Below the pieces are notes generated by a model that was not told where the DNA came from, searched no databases, and saw nothing but the letters and a program-made list of their open reading frames with translations. From Marinicauda pacifica (GTDB lineage: Bacteria; Pseudomonadota; Alphaproteobacteria; Caulobacterales; Maricaulaceae): a DNA stretch of 64,000 nt. The translations under genes were made by a program, and so were the position numbers. Positions 18,195-27,775 of the stretch are shown piece after piece (position 1 is the stretch's first letter; every line of letters begins with the position of its first letter). The stretch lies in the NCBI RefSeq assembly GCF_004793635.1, contig NZ_SRXV01000002.1, positions 496,001 through 560,000 of the forward strand, in the 5' to 3' direction.

Positions 18195-18230
18195 GGGTCA
18201 CCGGACTCTCCTGTCCCCGTCCGGTGACCC
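18195..18230. terminator. Second hairpin of a tandem pair
   Basis: Perfect 11-bp stem GGGTCACCGGA/TCCGGTGACCC with a 14-base loop. It lies next to the stronger hairpin at 18236 and probably works with it, or stops rightward transcription; AAAAC follows it on the plus strand. Confidence 0.45.
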
Positions 18231-18235
18231 AAAAC

Positions 18236-18268
18236 GAACGCCCCGCGGATCCTGTCCGCGGGGCGTTC
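18236..18268 (-). terminator. Strong intrinsic terminator of the SDR gene
   Basis: Perfect 14-bp GC-rich stem (18236-18249 with 18255-18268) with a 5-base loop, followed on the minus strand by GTTTTGG. It begins 28 bp after the stop of the leftward SDR gene. Confidence 0.75.
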
Positions 18269-18295
18269 TGCATTTCGGTCCGTGCACCACCGCGC

Positions 18296-18991
18296 CTACC
18301 AGGGAAGGTCCTGGCCGTTGACGTGATAGAAGCGTCCGCTCATCGCCGGGTTGGCGCGCGCGATCAGATCGAGCTGGCCCTCGACACATTCCTCCACCGT
18401 CAGCAGGCCCTGATCGCCGCCCATATCGGTGCGCACCCAGCCGGGATGCAGGATGAGAACGATCACGCCCTTGTCCTTCAAGTCGACGCTGAGCGACTTC
18501 CCGACGGCGTTGAGTGCCGCCTTCGAGGCCCGATAGGCATAGCGTCCCCCTGAATCGTTGTCCGCGATCGACCCCATGCGGCTCGATTGCAGGGCCATCA
18601 CCTTCAGCGCGGAGGCCGAGACCTGATCGGCAAAGGCTTCAGCGAGCGCGAGCGGCGCCATAACATTGACGCGCTGCGCATCGAGATACGCGTCGAAATC
18701 GAGATCGCCGAACCCCTGGGCCTTCGGCCCCATCACGCCGGCATTGGCAAACAGGATATCGAGCGGGCCGGTCACCTCGCGCGCCAGCTTTTTCGCGGCG
18801 TCGGGTTCGCGCGCGTCATAGCTGTGAATGACAAGCTCGCCATCGTAACCCGCCTCGCTCAGCGCCGAGAGGTCCTTGGCCCCTTTCGGATCGCGCACGG
18901 CGGTATGAACGGTCCAGCCGCGCTCGAGCAGGGAACGGGTGTGTCCGAGGCCAATTCCCCGGTTGGCGCCTGTAATCAGGGCGGTGGGCAT
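18296..18991 (-). CDS. Short-chain dehydrogenase/reductase (classical SDR)
   Basis: A 231-residue NAD(P)-dependent oxidoreductase. It has the Rossmann motif TGANRGIG at residues 7-14, the NAG motif in LFANAGVMGPKAQG, a serine region ALQSSRMGS and the catalytic YRASK, followed by HPGWVRTDMGG. These place it in the classical SDR group close to C-factor/CsgA-like proteins. Substrate is not predictable. The start MPTALITG at 18991 was chosen because the Rossmann fold begins there. The gene is monocistronic, with a strong terminator behind it and gdhZ divergent upstream. A GTGCG-CT-CGCAC palindrome lies 23 bp before the start. Confidence 0.85.
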   Translation of the reverse strand: MPTALITGANRGIGLGHTRSLLERGWTVHTAVRDPKGAKDLSALSEAGYDGELVIHSYDAREPDAAKKLAREVTGPLDILFANAGVMGPKAQGFGDLDFDAYLDAQRVNVMAPLALAEAFADQVSASALKVMALQSSRMGSIADNDSGGRYAYRASKAALNAVGKSLSVDLKDKGVIVLILHPGWVRTDMGGDQGLLTVEECVEGQLDLIARANPAMSGRFYHVNGQDLPW

Positions 18992-19321
18992 GGTGTGGTC
19001 TCCATCAAGAATAAGTGCGCTCGCACAAACGAACCACATGCCAGGCAACGGGGTCCAGACGGGAGCGCATGGGCGTGGGGGTGGTTCAATAGAGGATTGT
19101 CATCGGCGGGATAATAGCCTGCCCCCGGCCGGATGCACCGTCTTATCCCCGCGCCGCTCACCCGGCCCATCGCAAGCCCGCTGCCCGCCAACTGATTTAT
19201 CGCGCTGCAGCATCTGACGCACCGCTTGAAAGCAAAAGCGGGCGCGCTAGGCTGCGCGCCATTCGAAAACCGTGGGGCCGCTTCAGGCGGGTCCTGCCAC
19301 AAAAGACTCGGAGCCAACTCC
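18992..19321. promoter_or_regulatory. Divergent intergenic region SDR/gdhZ
   Basis: A 330-bp gap without a gene. It holds a palindrome GTGCG-CT-CGCAC at 19015-19026, a candidate operator for the SDR gene. It also holds a possible sigma70-type promoter for gdhZ, TTGAAA (19226-19231), 16 bp, TAGGCT (19248-19253). Neither is confirmed. Confidence 0.35.
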
Positions 19322-22300
19322 ATGAATGCCGTGGTCAGCGTTGCGCACGCCTATGAGCGGGAGACCTTCCTGAAGGAAGCTCGAAAACGCTGGAAGGCGG
19401 CCTACGGCGAACCGGGCCCGGAGGCGGAAAGCTTTCTGACCCAGATCTGGAGCGACGCGCTGGCCGAGGATCTGCAACAGATCGCGCTCGACGACCTGCT
19501 CAACATGGCCGAACAGTTCTGGACGTTCGCCGGTCAGCGCCCGTCGGACAAGATCCTGGTGCGCGTCCGTCCGGCCGAAGACGTTGAGGGCAACGCGATC
19601 GGCCGCGATATCCTTGAAGTCGTCAGCCGCGACCGCCCCTTCCTCGTCGACTCGGTGATGGGCGAGATTTCGTCCATGGCGCTGGACGTGCGCGCCATGT
19701 TCCATCCGATCGTGCAGATCCGGCGCGACGAGGACGGAGACCGCGTGGAGTCGGGCGGCCGCGTGATCGCGGAATCCATGATTCAGGTCCATCTCGAACC
19801 GCTCGACGAGGCGAGCCGCGCCCAGCTGACCGACGGCGTACTCGCCACGCTGTGCGATGTGCGCGCGGCCGTCGACGACTGGACCGACATGCGCGCCCAG
19901 ATGGACGAGGCCATCGATCATCTCAAAAACGCCAACACCAAGGCCCCGCGCGAGGAAGTCGACGAAGCGCTCGATTTCCTGGCTTGGCTGCGCGACAACC
20001 ATTTCGCCTTCCTGGGCTGCCGGGCCTTCGAGTTCGATGTCGACGAGTCCGGCCAGCTTCGCTCACGCGAGCCCATCGTCCTGAACGAGACGGGGCGCGG
20101 CGTGCTGCGCGATCCCGATGTGCACGTTCTGCGCAAATCGGCCGAGCCGTCCCATATCAGCGAGGCGGTGGAATCCTTCCTGCGCGCGCCCTCCCCGGTC
20201 ATCGTGGCCAAGGCCAATCTGAAGAGCCGCGTGCACCGGCGCGTCTACATGGATTATATCGGCGTCAAGCGCTATCGCGAGGATGGCGTCGTGCTGGGCG
20301 AGACCCGCTTTGTCGGCCTGTTCACCGCCGAAGCCTATGACCAGATGGCGCGCGACGTGCCGCTGATCCGGCGCAAGGTGCGCCGCGTTCTGGAGAAGGC
20401 CGCCAAGACGCCGGGCAGCCACTCGGCCAAGAAGCTTCAGAACATCGTGGAGAATTATCCCCGCGACGAGCTGTTCCAGACCACCGAAGAAGACCTGCTG
20501 GAAATCTCGCTGGGCATCCTGCACCTGTTCGACCGGCCGCGAACCAAGCTCTTCCTGCGCCGCGACCAGTTCGACCGCTTCGTCTCCTGCCTGCTCTTCG
20601 TGCCGCGCGAGCGCTACAGCTCGCGCGTGCGGCAACTGGCCGGAGAGGTTCTGCGCGAGGCCTTCGACGGCCGGCTGTCGGCCTTCTATCCCAATTTCGG
20701 CGACGGCCCGCTGGCCCGCGTTCACTTCATCATCGGGCTGGAGCCGTTCGAGCATCCCGAACCCGATCCGCTGGAGCTGGAGCAGGCCATCGCCGCGCTG
20801 ACGCGCACCTGGGAAGACGAGCTGGAGACGGCGGCCTGGGACCACGCCGACAGCGATATCCGCAGCGCCGTCAAACGGTATATCCAGGGGTATTCGGCCG
20901 GGTATCGCGAACGCTTCGCGCCCGACGAGGCGCTCGCCGACATCGAACGCATGGAGATGGTCTCCGGCGAGATGCGCACGGCCGCGCGCGCCTATCGGCT
21001 GGCAAGCGACAGCGACACCCAGATCCGGGTCAAGCTGTACCGGCTCGGTCAGCCGGTCTCGTTGTCCTCGGTCCTGCCGGTCCTGGAAAATCTCGGCGTG
21101 CACGTCGAGGCCGAGGCCGGTTACGGCGTCAAGCGGATGGGCGCGGACGGCGAAACCGAAACGGTCTGGGTGCACGAATTCGACATGCATTCCGACTTCG
21201 GCCCGGTCACCGACGTCCAGTCGGTCGCCAGCGGCCTGGAAGATGCAATCCTGGCCGTACTGGATGGACGCGCCGAGGATGACGGGTTCAACCGCCTGAT
21301 CCTGTCCATCGGCATTTCCTGGCGCGAAGCGGCCTTCCTGCGCACCTGCGCGCGCTACCGCCAGCAAACCGGTCTCGACCCGTCCCAGGTCATCCAGGAA
21401 GAGGCGCTGACGCTTTACAGCACGATCGCCCGCCACCTGCTCGAATACGCGGCGACGCGCTTCGACCCGTCGCTCGGCCTCGACATGAAGGCGCGCGAGG
21501 AGCGGGCCAAGGAGATCGCGGCCTCGGTACGCAAGGCGCTCGAGGACGTCTCCAGCCTGGATCACGACAAGGTGCTGCGCCGGATGCTGAGGCTTCTGGA
21601 AGGCACGCTGCGCACCAATTTCTACCAGCGCGGCGAGAACGGACAGCCCAAGCCCTGGATCTCGCTGAAGATCGCCAGCAAGGACCTGCGCGAGCTGCCG
21701 GAGCCCAAGCCCTATCGCGAGATCTTCGTCTGGAGCCCGCGCGTGGAAGGGGTCCATATCCGTTTCGGCCCGGTCGCGCGCGGCGGCCTGCGCTGGTCGG
21801 ACCGGCGCGAGGATTTCCGCACCGAAGTGCTCGGCCTGGTCAAGGCGCAGCAGGTCAAGAATGCCGTCATCGTGCCGGTTGGCTCGAAAGGCGGTTTCTA
21901 TCCCAAGCAGCTGCCGCGCGGCGGCGACCGGGAGGCCTGGCTCGCCGAGGGCAAGGAAGCTTACAAGACCTTCCTGCGCGGCCTGCTCGATATCACCGAC
22001 AACATTGTCGACGACACCGTGGACCGCCCCGACGACGTCGTGTGCTGGGACGACGAGGATCCCTATCTCGTGGTGGCCGCCGACAAGGGGACGGCCACCT
22101 TCTCCGACCTGGCCAACTCGGTCGCGCAGACCGAGTACGATTTCTGGCTCGGCGATGCCTTCGCCTCGGGCGGTTCGGCCGGCTACGACCACAAGAAGAT
22201 GGGGATCACCGCGAAAGGCGCGTGGGTCTCGGTCCAGCGCCATTTCCGCGAGATGGGCAAGGATATCCAGACCGAGCCCTTCACCGTGCTGGGCGTCGGC

Positions 22301-24238
22301 GACATGTCCGGCGACGTGTTCGGCAACGGCATGCTGCTGTCCAAACAGATCCGGCTGGTGGCGGCGTTCGACCATCGCGACATCTTCATCGACCCCAACC
22401 CGCAGGACCCCGACCGCCTGTGGGAAGAAAGAAAGCGGATGTTCGAGCTGCCGCGATCGAGCTGGCAGGACTATGACCAGACGCTGATCTCCCAGGGCGG
22501 CGGCATCTTCCCCCGCTCGGCAAAGTCGATCACGCTGACCGACGAGATTCGCAAGCTGACCGGCCTCAAGCAGAAGGCGGTCTCGCCTTCGGACCTGATT
22601 TCCGCGCTGTTGAAGATGAAGGTCGAGCTGATCTGGTTCGGCGGCATCGGAACCTATGTGAAGGCCTCCACCGAGCAGAACTGGGAAGTCGGCGACAAGG
22701 CCAATGACGCGCTGCGCATCGACGCCAAAGACATGAGGGCCGCGGTCATCGGGGAAGGCGCCAATCTGGGCGTCACCCAGGCCGCGCGCATCGAGTTCTC
22801 GCGCAAGGGTGGACGGTGCAATGCCGACTTCATCGACAACTCGGCCGGCGTCGACAGCTCCGACCACGAGGTCAACATCAAGATCCTGCTCAACCCGATC
22901 GTGCGGGACGGCAGGATGGAGCTGGCCGACCGCAATGCGCTTCTCGAGCGCATGACCGACGATGTCGCGCGCCACGTGCTCCAGCACAATTACGACCAGT
23001 CGCTGGCACTGACCATCGCGCAGGCGCACGCGAGCGAGGATGTCGACGCGCACGAGCGCATGATGGAGCGGCTGGAAAAGGCCGGGCGCCTGGACCGCAA
23101 GGTGGAAGGTCTGCCCACGCCCGAGGCCATCCGTCAGTTCAAGGATCAGTCGCTGGGTCTGGCGCGGCCGGAGATCGCGATCCTCCTGTCCTACGCCAAG
23201 CTGTCGCTGTTCGACCGCCTGGTGGCCTCGGGCGTGCCCGACGATCCCCATTTCGAGCACACGCTGGTCAGTTATTTCCCGCAGCAGCTGGAAGACTTCT
23301 CCGAAGCCATGCAGGGCCACCGGCTCAAGCGCGAGATCATCGCCACGCGCCTGACCAACGACATGGTCAATCTGGGCGGACCGACCTTCGTCCACCGGGC
23401 CATGGAATCCACGGGCGCCGAGGTCGATGCGATCGCGCGCGCCTTCGAGGCGGGGCGGCACATCTTCCGCTTCAAGGATTACATCAAGCGCATCAACGAG
23501 CTCGACAACAAGGCCCCCGCCAGTGTCCAGCTGGCCCTGTATGACGAGGTCATCCGTCTGATGCGCCGCCAGACCTACTGGCTGGCGCGCCGCGGCCGCG
23601 GGGTGGATGCGAGCCATGCTGCCAATATCGACGATGTGGTCGCGACCTATCAGCCCGGTGTGGACTCGCTGAAGACCTGGGTGGCCGATATCATCTCCGA
23701 CCACGAGACCCAGGGCGTGAAAGCGCGCTACGAAACCTATGTCGAGGAGGGAGCGCCGGAGGACCTGGCGATGGACGTCGCCCGCCTGCGGCCGTTGACC
23801 TCGTCATCGGATGTGATCGACCTCGCCCTGACGCAGGACTGGCCGCTGGAAGCGGTCGCGCGGCTCTACCACGCCGTGGGCCGCCGGTTCAGCTTCGACC
23901 GGCTGCGCGGTGTCGGCTCGCAGCTCTCCTCCACCCTGCACTGGGACCGGCTGGCCATGCGCCGCCTGATCGAGGACCTGTATGCCAGCCAGCAGACCAT
24001 TGTTTCGGCAATGATCGCGCATGCCCGCAAATCGGGCGGCCAGCTCTCCGCCGGGGCCGAAGCGCCCGATGGCGATTGGGCCTCGGCCGTGGTCGACGCG
24101 TGGCAGACGGAGAACGAGTCCGAGGTCGACCGGGCCGATGGCGCCGTGGAGGAGCTGACCAATTCGGGAGCCTGGACGCTGTCGAAAGTCGCCATCGCCT
24201 CCACGCAGCTGCGTGAACTGGCGGTTCAGGGGCGATGA
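19322..24238 (+). CDS. gdhZ: NAD-specific glutamate dehydrogenase, large (180 kDa) class
   Basis: A 1638-residue protein, the usual size of the bacterial large NAD-GDH family (GdhZ in Caulobacter, GdhB in Pseudomonas). It oxidises glutamate to 2-oxoglutarate and ammonium with NAD. The N-terminal half holds the regulatory ACT-like region (FLVDSVMGEISSMALDVRAM). The catalytic GDH domain starts near residue 810 with GGLRWSDRREDFRTEVLGLV, then KNAVIVPVGSKGGFYPK and GVGDMSGDVFGNGMLLS in the nucleotide-binding part. The start ATG at 19322 was chosen because MNAVVSVAHAYERE begins the conserved family N-terminus; the frame stays open upstream. Monocistronic, unless it reads into the polysaccharide gene 246 bp on. 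Confidence 0.93.
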   Translation: MNAVVSVAHAYERETFLKEARKRWKAAYGEPGPEAESFLTQIWSDALAEDLQQIALDDLLNMAEQFWTFAGQRPSDKILVRVRPAEDVEGNAIGRDILEVVSRDRPFLVDSVMGEISSMALDVRAMFHPIVQIRRDEDGDRVESGGRVIAESMIQVHLEPLDEASRAQLTDGVLATLCDVRAAVDDWTDMRAQMDEAIDHLKNANTKAPREEVDEALDFLAWLRDNHFAFLGCRAFEFDVDESGQLRSREPIVLNETGRGVLRDPDVHVLRKSAEPSHISEAVESFLRAPSPVIVAKANLKSRVHRRVYMDYIGVKRYREDGVVLGETRFVGLFTAEAYDQMARDVPLIRRKVRRVLEKAAKTPGSHSAKKLQNIVENYPRDELFQTTEEDLLEISLGILHLFDRPRTKLFLRRDQFDRFVSCLLFVPRERYSSRVRQLAGEVLREAFDGRLSAFYPNFGDGPLARVHFIIGLEPFEHPEPDPLELEQAIAALTRTWEDELETAAWDHADSDIRSAVKRYIQGYSAGYRERFAPDEALADIERMEMVSGEMRTAARAYRLASDSDTQIRVKLYRLGQPVSLSSVLPVLENLGVHVEAEAGYGVKRMGADGETETVWVHEFDMHSDFGPVTDVQSVASGLEDAILAVLDGRAEDDGFNRLILSIGISWREAAFLRTCARYRQQTGLDPSQVIQEEALTLYSTIARHLLEYAATRFDPSLGLDMKAREERAKEIAASVRKALEDVSSLDHDKVLRRMLRLLEGTLRTNFYQRGENGQPKPWISLKIASKDLRELPEPKPYREIFVWSPRVEGVHIRFGPVARGGLRWSDRREDFRTEVLGLVKAQQVKNAVIVPVGSKGGFYPKQLPRGGDREAWLAEGKEAYKTFLRGLLDITDNIVDDTVDRPDDVVCWDDEDPYLVVAADKGTATFSDLANSVAQTEYDFWLGDAFASGGSAGYDHKKMGITAKGAWVSVQRHFREMGKDIQTEPFTVLGVGDMSGDVFGNGMLLSKQIRLVAAFDHRDIFIDPNPQDPDRLWEERKRMFELPRSSWQDYDQTLISQGGGIFPRSAKSITLTDEIRKLTGLKQKAVSPSDLISALLKMKVELIWFGGIGTYVKASTEQNWEVGDKANDALRIDAKDMRAAVIGEGANLGVTQAARIEFSRKGGRCNADFIDNSAGVDSSDHEVNIKILLNPIVRDGRMELADRNALLERMTDDVARHVLQHNYDQSLALTIAQAHASEDVDAHERMMERLEKAGRLDRKVEGLPTPEAIRQFKDQSLGLARPEIAILLSYAKLSLFDRLVASGVPDDPHFEHTLVSYFPQQLEDFSEAMQGHRLKREIIATRLTNDMVNLGGPTFVHRAMESTGAEVDAIARAFEAGRHIFRFKDYIKRINELDNKAPASVQLALYDEVIRLMRRQTYWLARRGRGVDASHAANIDDVVATYQPGVDSLKTWVADIISDHETQGVKARYETYVEEGAPEDLAMDVARLRPLTSSSDVIDLALTQDWPLEAVARLYHAVGRRFSFDRLRGVGSQLSSTLHWDRLAMRRLIEDLYASQQTIVSAMIAHARKSGGQLSAGAEAPDGDWASAVVDAWQTENESEVDRADGAVEELTNSGAWTLSKVAIASTQLRELAVQGR

Positions 24239-24416
24239 TCCAGACAGGCCATCGTCCTTGCGCAGGCCCGGCGGCGGCGAAATGGCGCTGCCGGTCCAGG
24301 CGCAGAGAGGCAGAACAATCGTCCTTGCACAGAGAAGAACGCGCGAAGCGGGGCGCTGCAGCCGGGTTCAGGCGGCGGTTTTCGACCACACCCGTCCAGA
24401 TATTTACCGGGCGCCC

Positions 24417-24428
24417 TCTAATCTTAGA
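24417..24428. promoter_or_regulatory. Palindrome upstream of the polysaccharide operon
   Basis: TCTAA-TC-TTAGA, a perfect inverted repeat in an AT-rich patch 56 bp before the guanylyltransferase gene. Candidate operator or promoter element. The remainder of the gap 24,239-24,484 holds only a short direct repeat, ATCGTCCTTGC. Confidence 0.35.
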
Positions 24429-24484
24429 TTGATATTCGCCGGCCTTTGCTGCATACGCGAAGAGGCAGTGGGGACAAGCGCAAT

Positions 24485-26665
24485 ATGCCAATCAGGCCGG
24501 TCATTCTGTGCGGTGGGAGCGGCACCCGGCTGTGGCCATTGTCGACTGCGTTGCGCCCCAAGCAGTTCCAGCCCCTTGCCGGGCCGGTGTCGATGCTGGA
24601 GCAGACCGCACTGCGTGTCGCCGCGCCAGCCGGCGGCGGAGCGAATCCGCCCGCATTCTCGCCTCCACTCATTGTCGGGTCGCTGAACAATCGTGAGTTG
24701 ATCCAGTCCTGCCTGGGCGATTGCGAGCTGATCCTCGAGCCGGTCGCACGCAATTCCGCACCCGCGATTGCCGCCGCCGTTGCGATGGCAGACGACGACG
24801 AGCTCCTGCTCGTCCTGCCGGCCGATCACCGGATCGGCGATGTCGCGGCCTTTCACAAGGCGATTTCGGCGGCCGTCGGGCCAGCCACAGACGGCCAGAT
24901 CGTGACCTTCGGCATCCAGCCCGTCCATCCGGCCACGGCCTATGGCTATATCGAGGCGGGCGGCGGCGATACGCCCGTGCGTCCGGTCCTGCGCTTTGTC
25001 GAGAAGCCGGACGCGGAGACCGCGCGCGGTTATCTGGAGACCGGGCGCTTCTACTGGAATGCCGGCATCTTCCTGTTCCAGGCCGGGGCCATGGCCCGAG
25101 CGCTGGAGCGCTGCGCACCGGAGGTGCTCACCCAGGCGCGCCTTGCGCTGGGCGAGGCACGCGGCGGTGTGCGCGTACTCGACAAGGAGGCGTTCAGCCA
25201 GGCGCCCTCCATCTCCATCGACTATGCCGTGATGGAGCCGCTGAGTGCAGAGGGCCAGGTCAGCGTCGTTCCGGTGGACATGGACTGGAGCGATCTGGGC
25301 GATCACGACGCGCTGTACGAGGCGATGGCCCGGACGCCGGACAATCTGGCGCGAGGACCGGTGCGCACGCGCGAGACCGAGGCCTGCTCGCTCTATTCGG
25401 ACGGGCCGCACCTGGCCGTGATCGGGGTCAAGGACCTGGCCGTGATCGCCTGCCGCGAAGCGGTCCTGGTCACGCATCGATCACGCGCCCAGGAGGTCCG
25501 GCACATGGCCGAGGCTGCGCGCGGCTTCGGCTTTGCAGACCTGTTGCCGGAGGCCACAAGGAGCCGGGTGCGCGACTGGGTGTTCGACCGCATGCTGCCC
25601 GTGTGGGATCGCCATGGCTGGGACGACACCCATGGCGGCTTCAGGGAAGACCTGACACTCGACACTCCGTCGCAGGAGCATGCGCAGGTCCGGCGCGTGC
25701 GTGTGCAGGCGCGCCAGATCTACGCCTTCTCCCACGCTCATATCCTGGGCTGGAGCGGAGCGGGCCGCGACCGCGCCGCGCAAGGGCTCGACTATCTGCT
25801 GACCCGGGCCTGGCAGCCTGGCCTCGGCTTTGCCCATCGTCTCGACCGCACCGGCCGCATCGTCGACGGCCGGGCCGACACCTACGACCACGCCTTCGTC
25901 CTGACCGCGATGGCCTGGGCCCACCGCGCCGGAGTGGCGTTCGATTTCGACCACTGGACCGGGCAGGTCCTGGAGACGCTGGACACGCGTCTGGCCACCG
26001 GCTTCGGCGGCTATCGCGACAGCGACGCGCCGGAGTCAGGCCTGCGCGCCAATCCGCACATGCATCTGCTGGAAGCCTGCCTGGCCCTGTACGAGGCGCG
26101 GCGCGAGCCGCACTGGCTGGCGCGCGCTCAGGCCATCGTGGAGTTGTTCGAGCGGTATTTCTTCGACCCCGTCCATGACTGCGTGATCGAGCATTTCACC
26201 GGCACATGGCAGCCCGACCCGGAGCGCGCCAACCGGATCGAGCCCGGCCATGCCTATGAATGGGCCGTGCTGCTGGCCCGGTTCGAACGCCATTCGGGGC
26301 GCGACCTGACCAGCTGGGTCCGGCGCCTGATTGCCGGGGCGGACCGGATCGGGCGCGACCGCCGCACCGGCTTTGCGTATAATTGCGTCGCACCGGACGG
26401 CACGCCGATCGATGGCGGGCGCCGCCTCTGGCCGCAGACCGAGATGCTGCGCGCCCGCCTGGTCGTGCCGGGCGTGACCGGGCTGGACCAGGCCGACGCC
26501 CTGATCGCGGCGCTGTTCGACACCTATCTGGGCGATGCCGGTCCCGGCCTGTGGATCGACGAGTACGACGCGGACGGCAAAGCGAAAAGTGACGCCGTTC
26601 CCGCCAGCATAGTCTATCACCTCATGACCGCCTTCGCGCCGGTCATCGATCCGGCCAGGGCCTGA
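24485..26665 (+). CDS. Fused mannose-1-phosphate guanylyltransferase / AGE-family isomerase
   Basis: A 726-residue two-domain enzyme. Residues 1 to about 350 are a nucleotidyltransferase with the pyrophosphorylase signature LCGGSGTRLWPLS at 7-19 and FVEKPD, which makes GDP-mannose from mannose-1-phosphate and GTP. From about residue 358 to the end is an (alpha/alpha)6-barrel of the N-acylglucosamine 2-epimerase (AGE) family, with text such as WDDTHGGFREDL, RADTYDHAFVLTAMAWAH and EPGHAYEWAVLLARFE. In this context the AGE domain probably acts as a mannose-6-phosphate isomerase, so the fusion would supply two steps of GDP-mannose synthesis. The usual cupin-type PMI domain of ManC/AlgA fusions is absent. 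First gene of the capsule operon. Confidence 0.88.
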   Translation: MPIRPVILCGGSGTRLWPLSTALRPKQFQPLAGPVSMLEQTALRVAAPAGGGANPPAFSPPLIVGSLNNRELIQSCLGDCELILEPVARNSAPAIAAAVAMADDDELLLVLPADHRIGDVAAFHKAISAAVGPATDGQIVTFGIQPVHPATAYGYIEAGGGDTPVRPVLRFVEKPDAETARGYLETGRFYWNAGIFLFQAGAMARALERCAPEVLTQARLALGEARGGVRVLDKEAFSQAPSISIDYAVMEPLSAEGQVSVVPVDMDWSDLGDHDALYEAMARTPDNLARGPVRTRETEACSLYSDGPHLAVIGVKDLAVIACREAVLVTHRSRAQEVRHMAEAARGFGFADLLPEATRSRVRDWVFDRMLPVWDRHGWDDTHGGFREDLTLDTPSQEHAQVRRVRVQARQIYAFSHAHILGWSGAGRDRAAQGLDYLLTRAWQPGLGFAHRLDRTGRIVDGRADTYDHAFVLTAMAWAHRAGVAFDFDHWTGQVLETLDTRLATGFGGYRDSDAPESGLRANPHMHLLEACLALYEARREPHWLARAQAIVELFERYFFDPVHDCVIEHFTGTWQPDPERANRIEPGHAYEWAVLLARFERHSGRDLTSWVRRLIAGADRIGRDRRTGFAYNCVAPDGTPIDGGRRLWPQTEMLRARLVVPGVTGLDQADALIAALFDTYLGDAGPGLWIDEYDADGKAKSDAVPASIVYHLMTAFAPVIDPARA

Positions 26666-26692
26666 CCGCCCGCGCCCCATGGAGCTTGTTGA

Positions 26693-27775
26693 ATGAGTGA
26701 CACACATACGGTGCGTGCCCCCCGGGTGGCCCTGGTTTCCGGCTTCTGGGGCCAGAATGTCGGCAACGCCTTCTTCAATATCGGCGGCAAGTGGATCCTG
26801 GAGCAGATGTTCGGCCAGGGCGAGGTCGAGTTCATCCAGGACCAGCCCGGCTACCGGACCTTTCACGATCAGCTGAAGGGCAATCCGAAAAACGATGTCG
26901 AGTATCTGCGCCTGCTCGATCTCGACTATATCGTGCTGCAGGGCCCGCTCCTGACCACCGGTTTTCGCCATTTGTGGGAGCCGACCTTCAAGGCGCTGAC
27001 CGCACGCGGCACGAAGATCATCCTGCTGGGTGCGGCCTTCTTCAAGTTCCGCGACAGCGAGTTCGAAGCCGCGCGCAGCTTCCTTGACGAATACAAGCCC
27101 GCGCTGATCTCCACGCGCGACAGCGAGAGCTACGCCATCCTGAGCGGCTGGGACCTGGGCGTCCCGCTCTATGACGGGATGGACAGCGCCTTCTTCGCGC
27201 CCAAGGCCTATACCCCGTTCAAGGTCGCCGGCGAGCGCTATTACGCCTTCAACTTCGACCGCTATCCCGAGCCGACCATCACGCTGGGCGCGCAGGACCC
27301 GGAAGCCGATTTCAGCTTCGAAGCCGATGGCACGCGCTGGAATCTGACTACGCCGAACCTGACCTCGCGCCTGGCCCACCGGTCCAAGGTGCAGGCCTAT
27401 CTCGGCCATCTGCTCGACCGGCGCAAGCTGCCCGCCGAGCTGAACGGACGCCTGGTGATCCGGCCCGAGCACCGCACCAATCCGCACATGACCTACAAGA
27501 TCTACCAGCATCCCAATGCGGTCTGCTCGGACGAGCCGTGGACGTATTTCACGATCTACGCCAACTCCGCCCTGACCCTGGCCGACCGGGTGCATGCCTG
27601 TGTCGCGACGCTGGCCTACGGCAATCCGGCCATGCTGTTCACGCCCAGCCCGCGCGCCGCCCTGTTCGCCCGCGTCGGCGCCGGCGAGATCAAGACCCGC
27701 CCCGTCCAGCTGGACATGGACTGGCTGGAGAACGAACGCACACAGCAGGTGGCATGGCTCCGCTCGCACATCTGA
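26693..27775 (+). CDS. Polysaccharide pyruvyl transferase family protein
   Basis: A 360-residue protein of the CsaB/WcaK-type family that adds ketal-linked pyruvate to sugars. Supporting text includes VSGFWGQNVGNAFFNIGG near the N-terminus and IVLQGPLLTTGF. The C-terminal part has TLADRVHACVATLAYGNPAMLF, the conserved region with the DRVH/R.H motif. No signal peptide, so cytoplasmic. It lies 27 bp after the guanylyltransferase fusion and overlaps the GH16 gene by 22 bp, so it is part of the capsule operon. The pyruvyl donor would be phosphoenolpyruvate; the acceptor is unknown. Confidence 0.8.
   Translation: MSDTHTVRAPRVALVSGFWGQNVGNAFFNIGGKWILEQMFGQGEVEFIQDQPGYRTFHDQLKGNPKNDVEYLRLLDLDYIVLQGPLLTTGFRHLWEPTFKALTARGTKIILLGAAFFKFRDSEFEAARSFLDEYKPALISTRDSESYAILSGWDLGVPLYDGMDSAFFAPKAYTPFKVAGERYYAFNFDRYPEPTITLGAQDPEADFSFEADGTRWNLTTPNLTSRLAHRSKVQAYLGHLLDRRKLPAELNGRLVIRPEHRTNPHMTYKIYQHPNAVCSDEPWTYFTIYANSALTLADRVHACVATLAYGNPAMLFTPSPRAALFARVGAGEIKTRPVQLDMDWLENERTQQVAWLRSHI

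Noticed and set aside
20063..23704. A 1213-codon open frame on the minus strand inside gdhZ
   Set aside because: It is the antisense shadow of the strongly conserved NAD-GDH; high GC and codon bias keep this frame open. No motif or domain text is recognisable in it.
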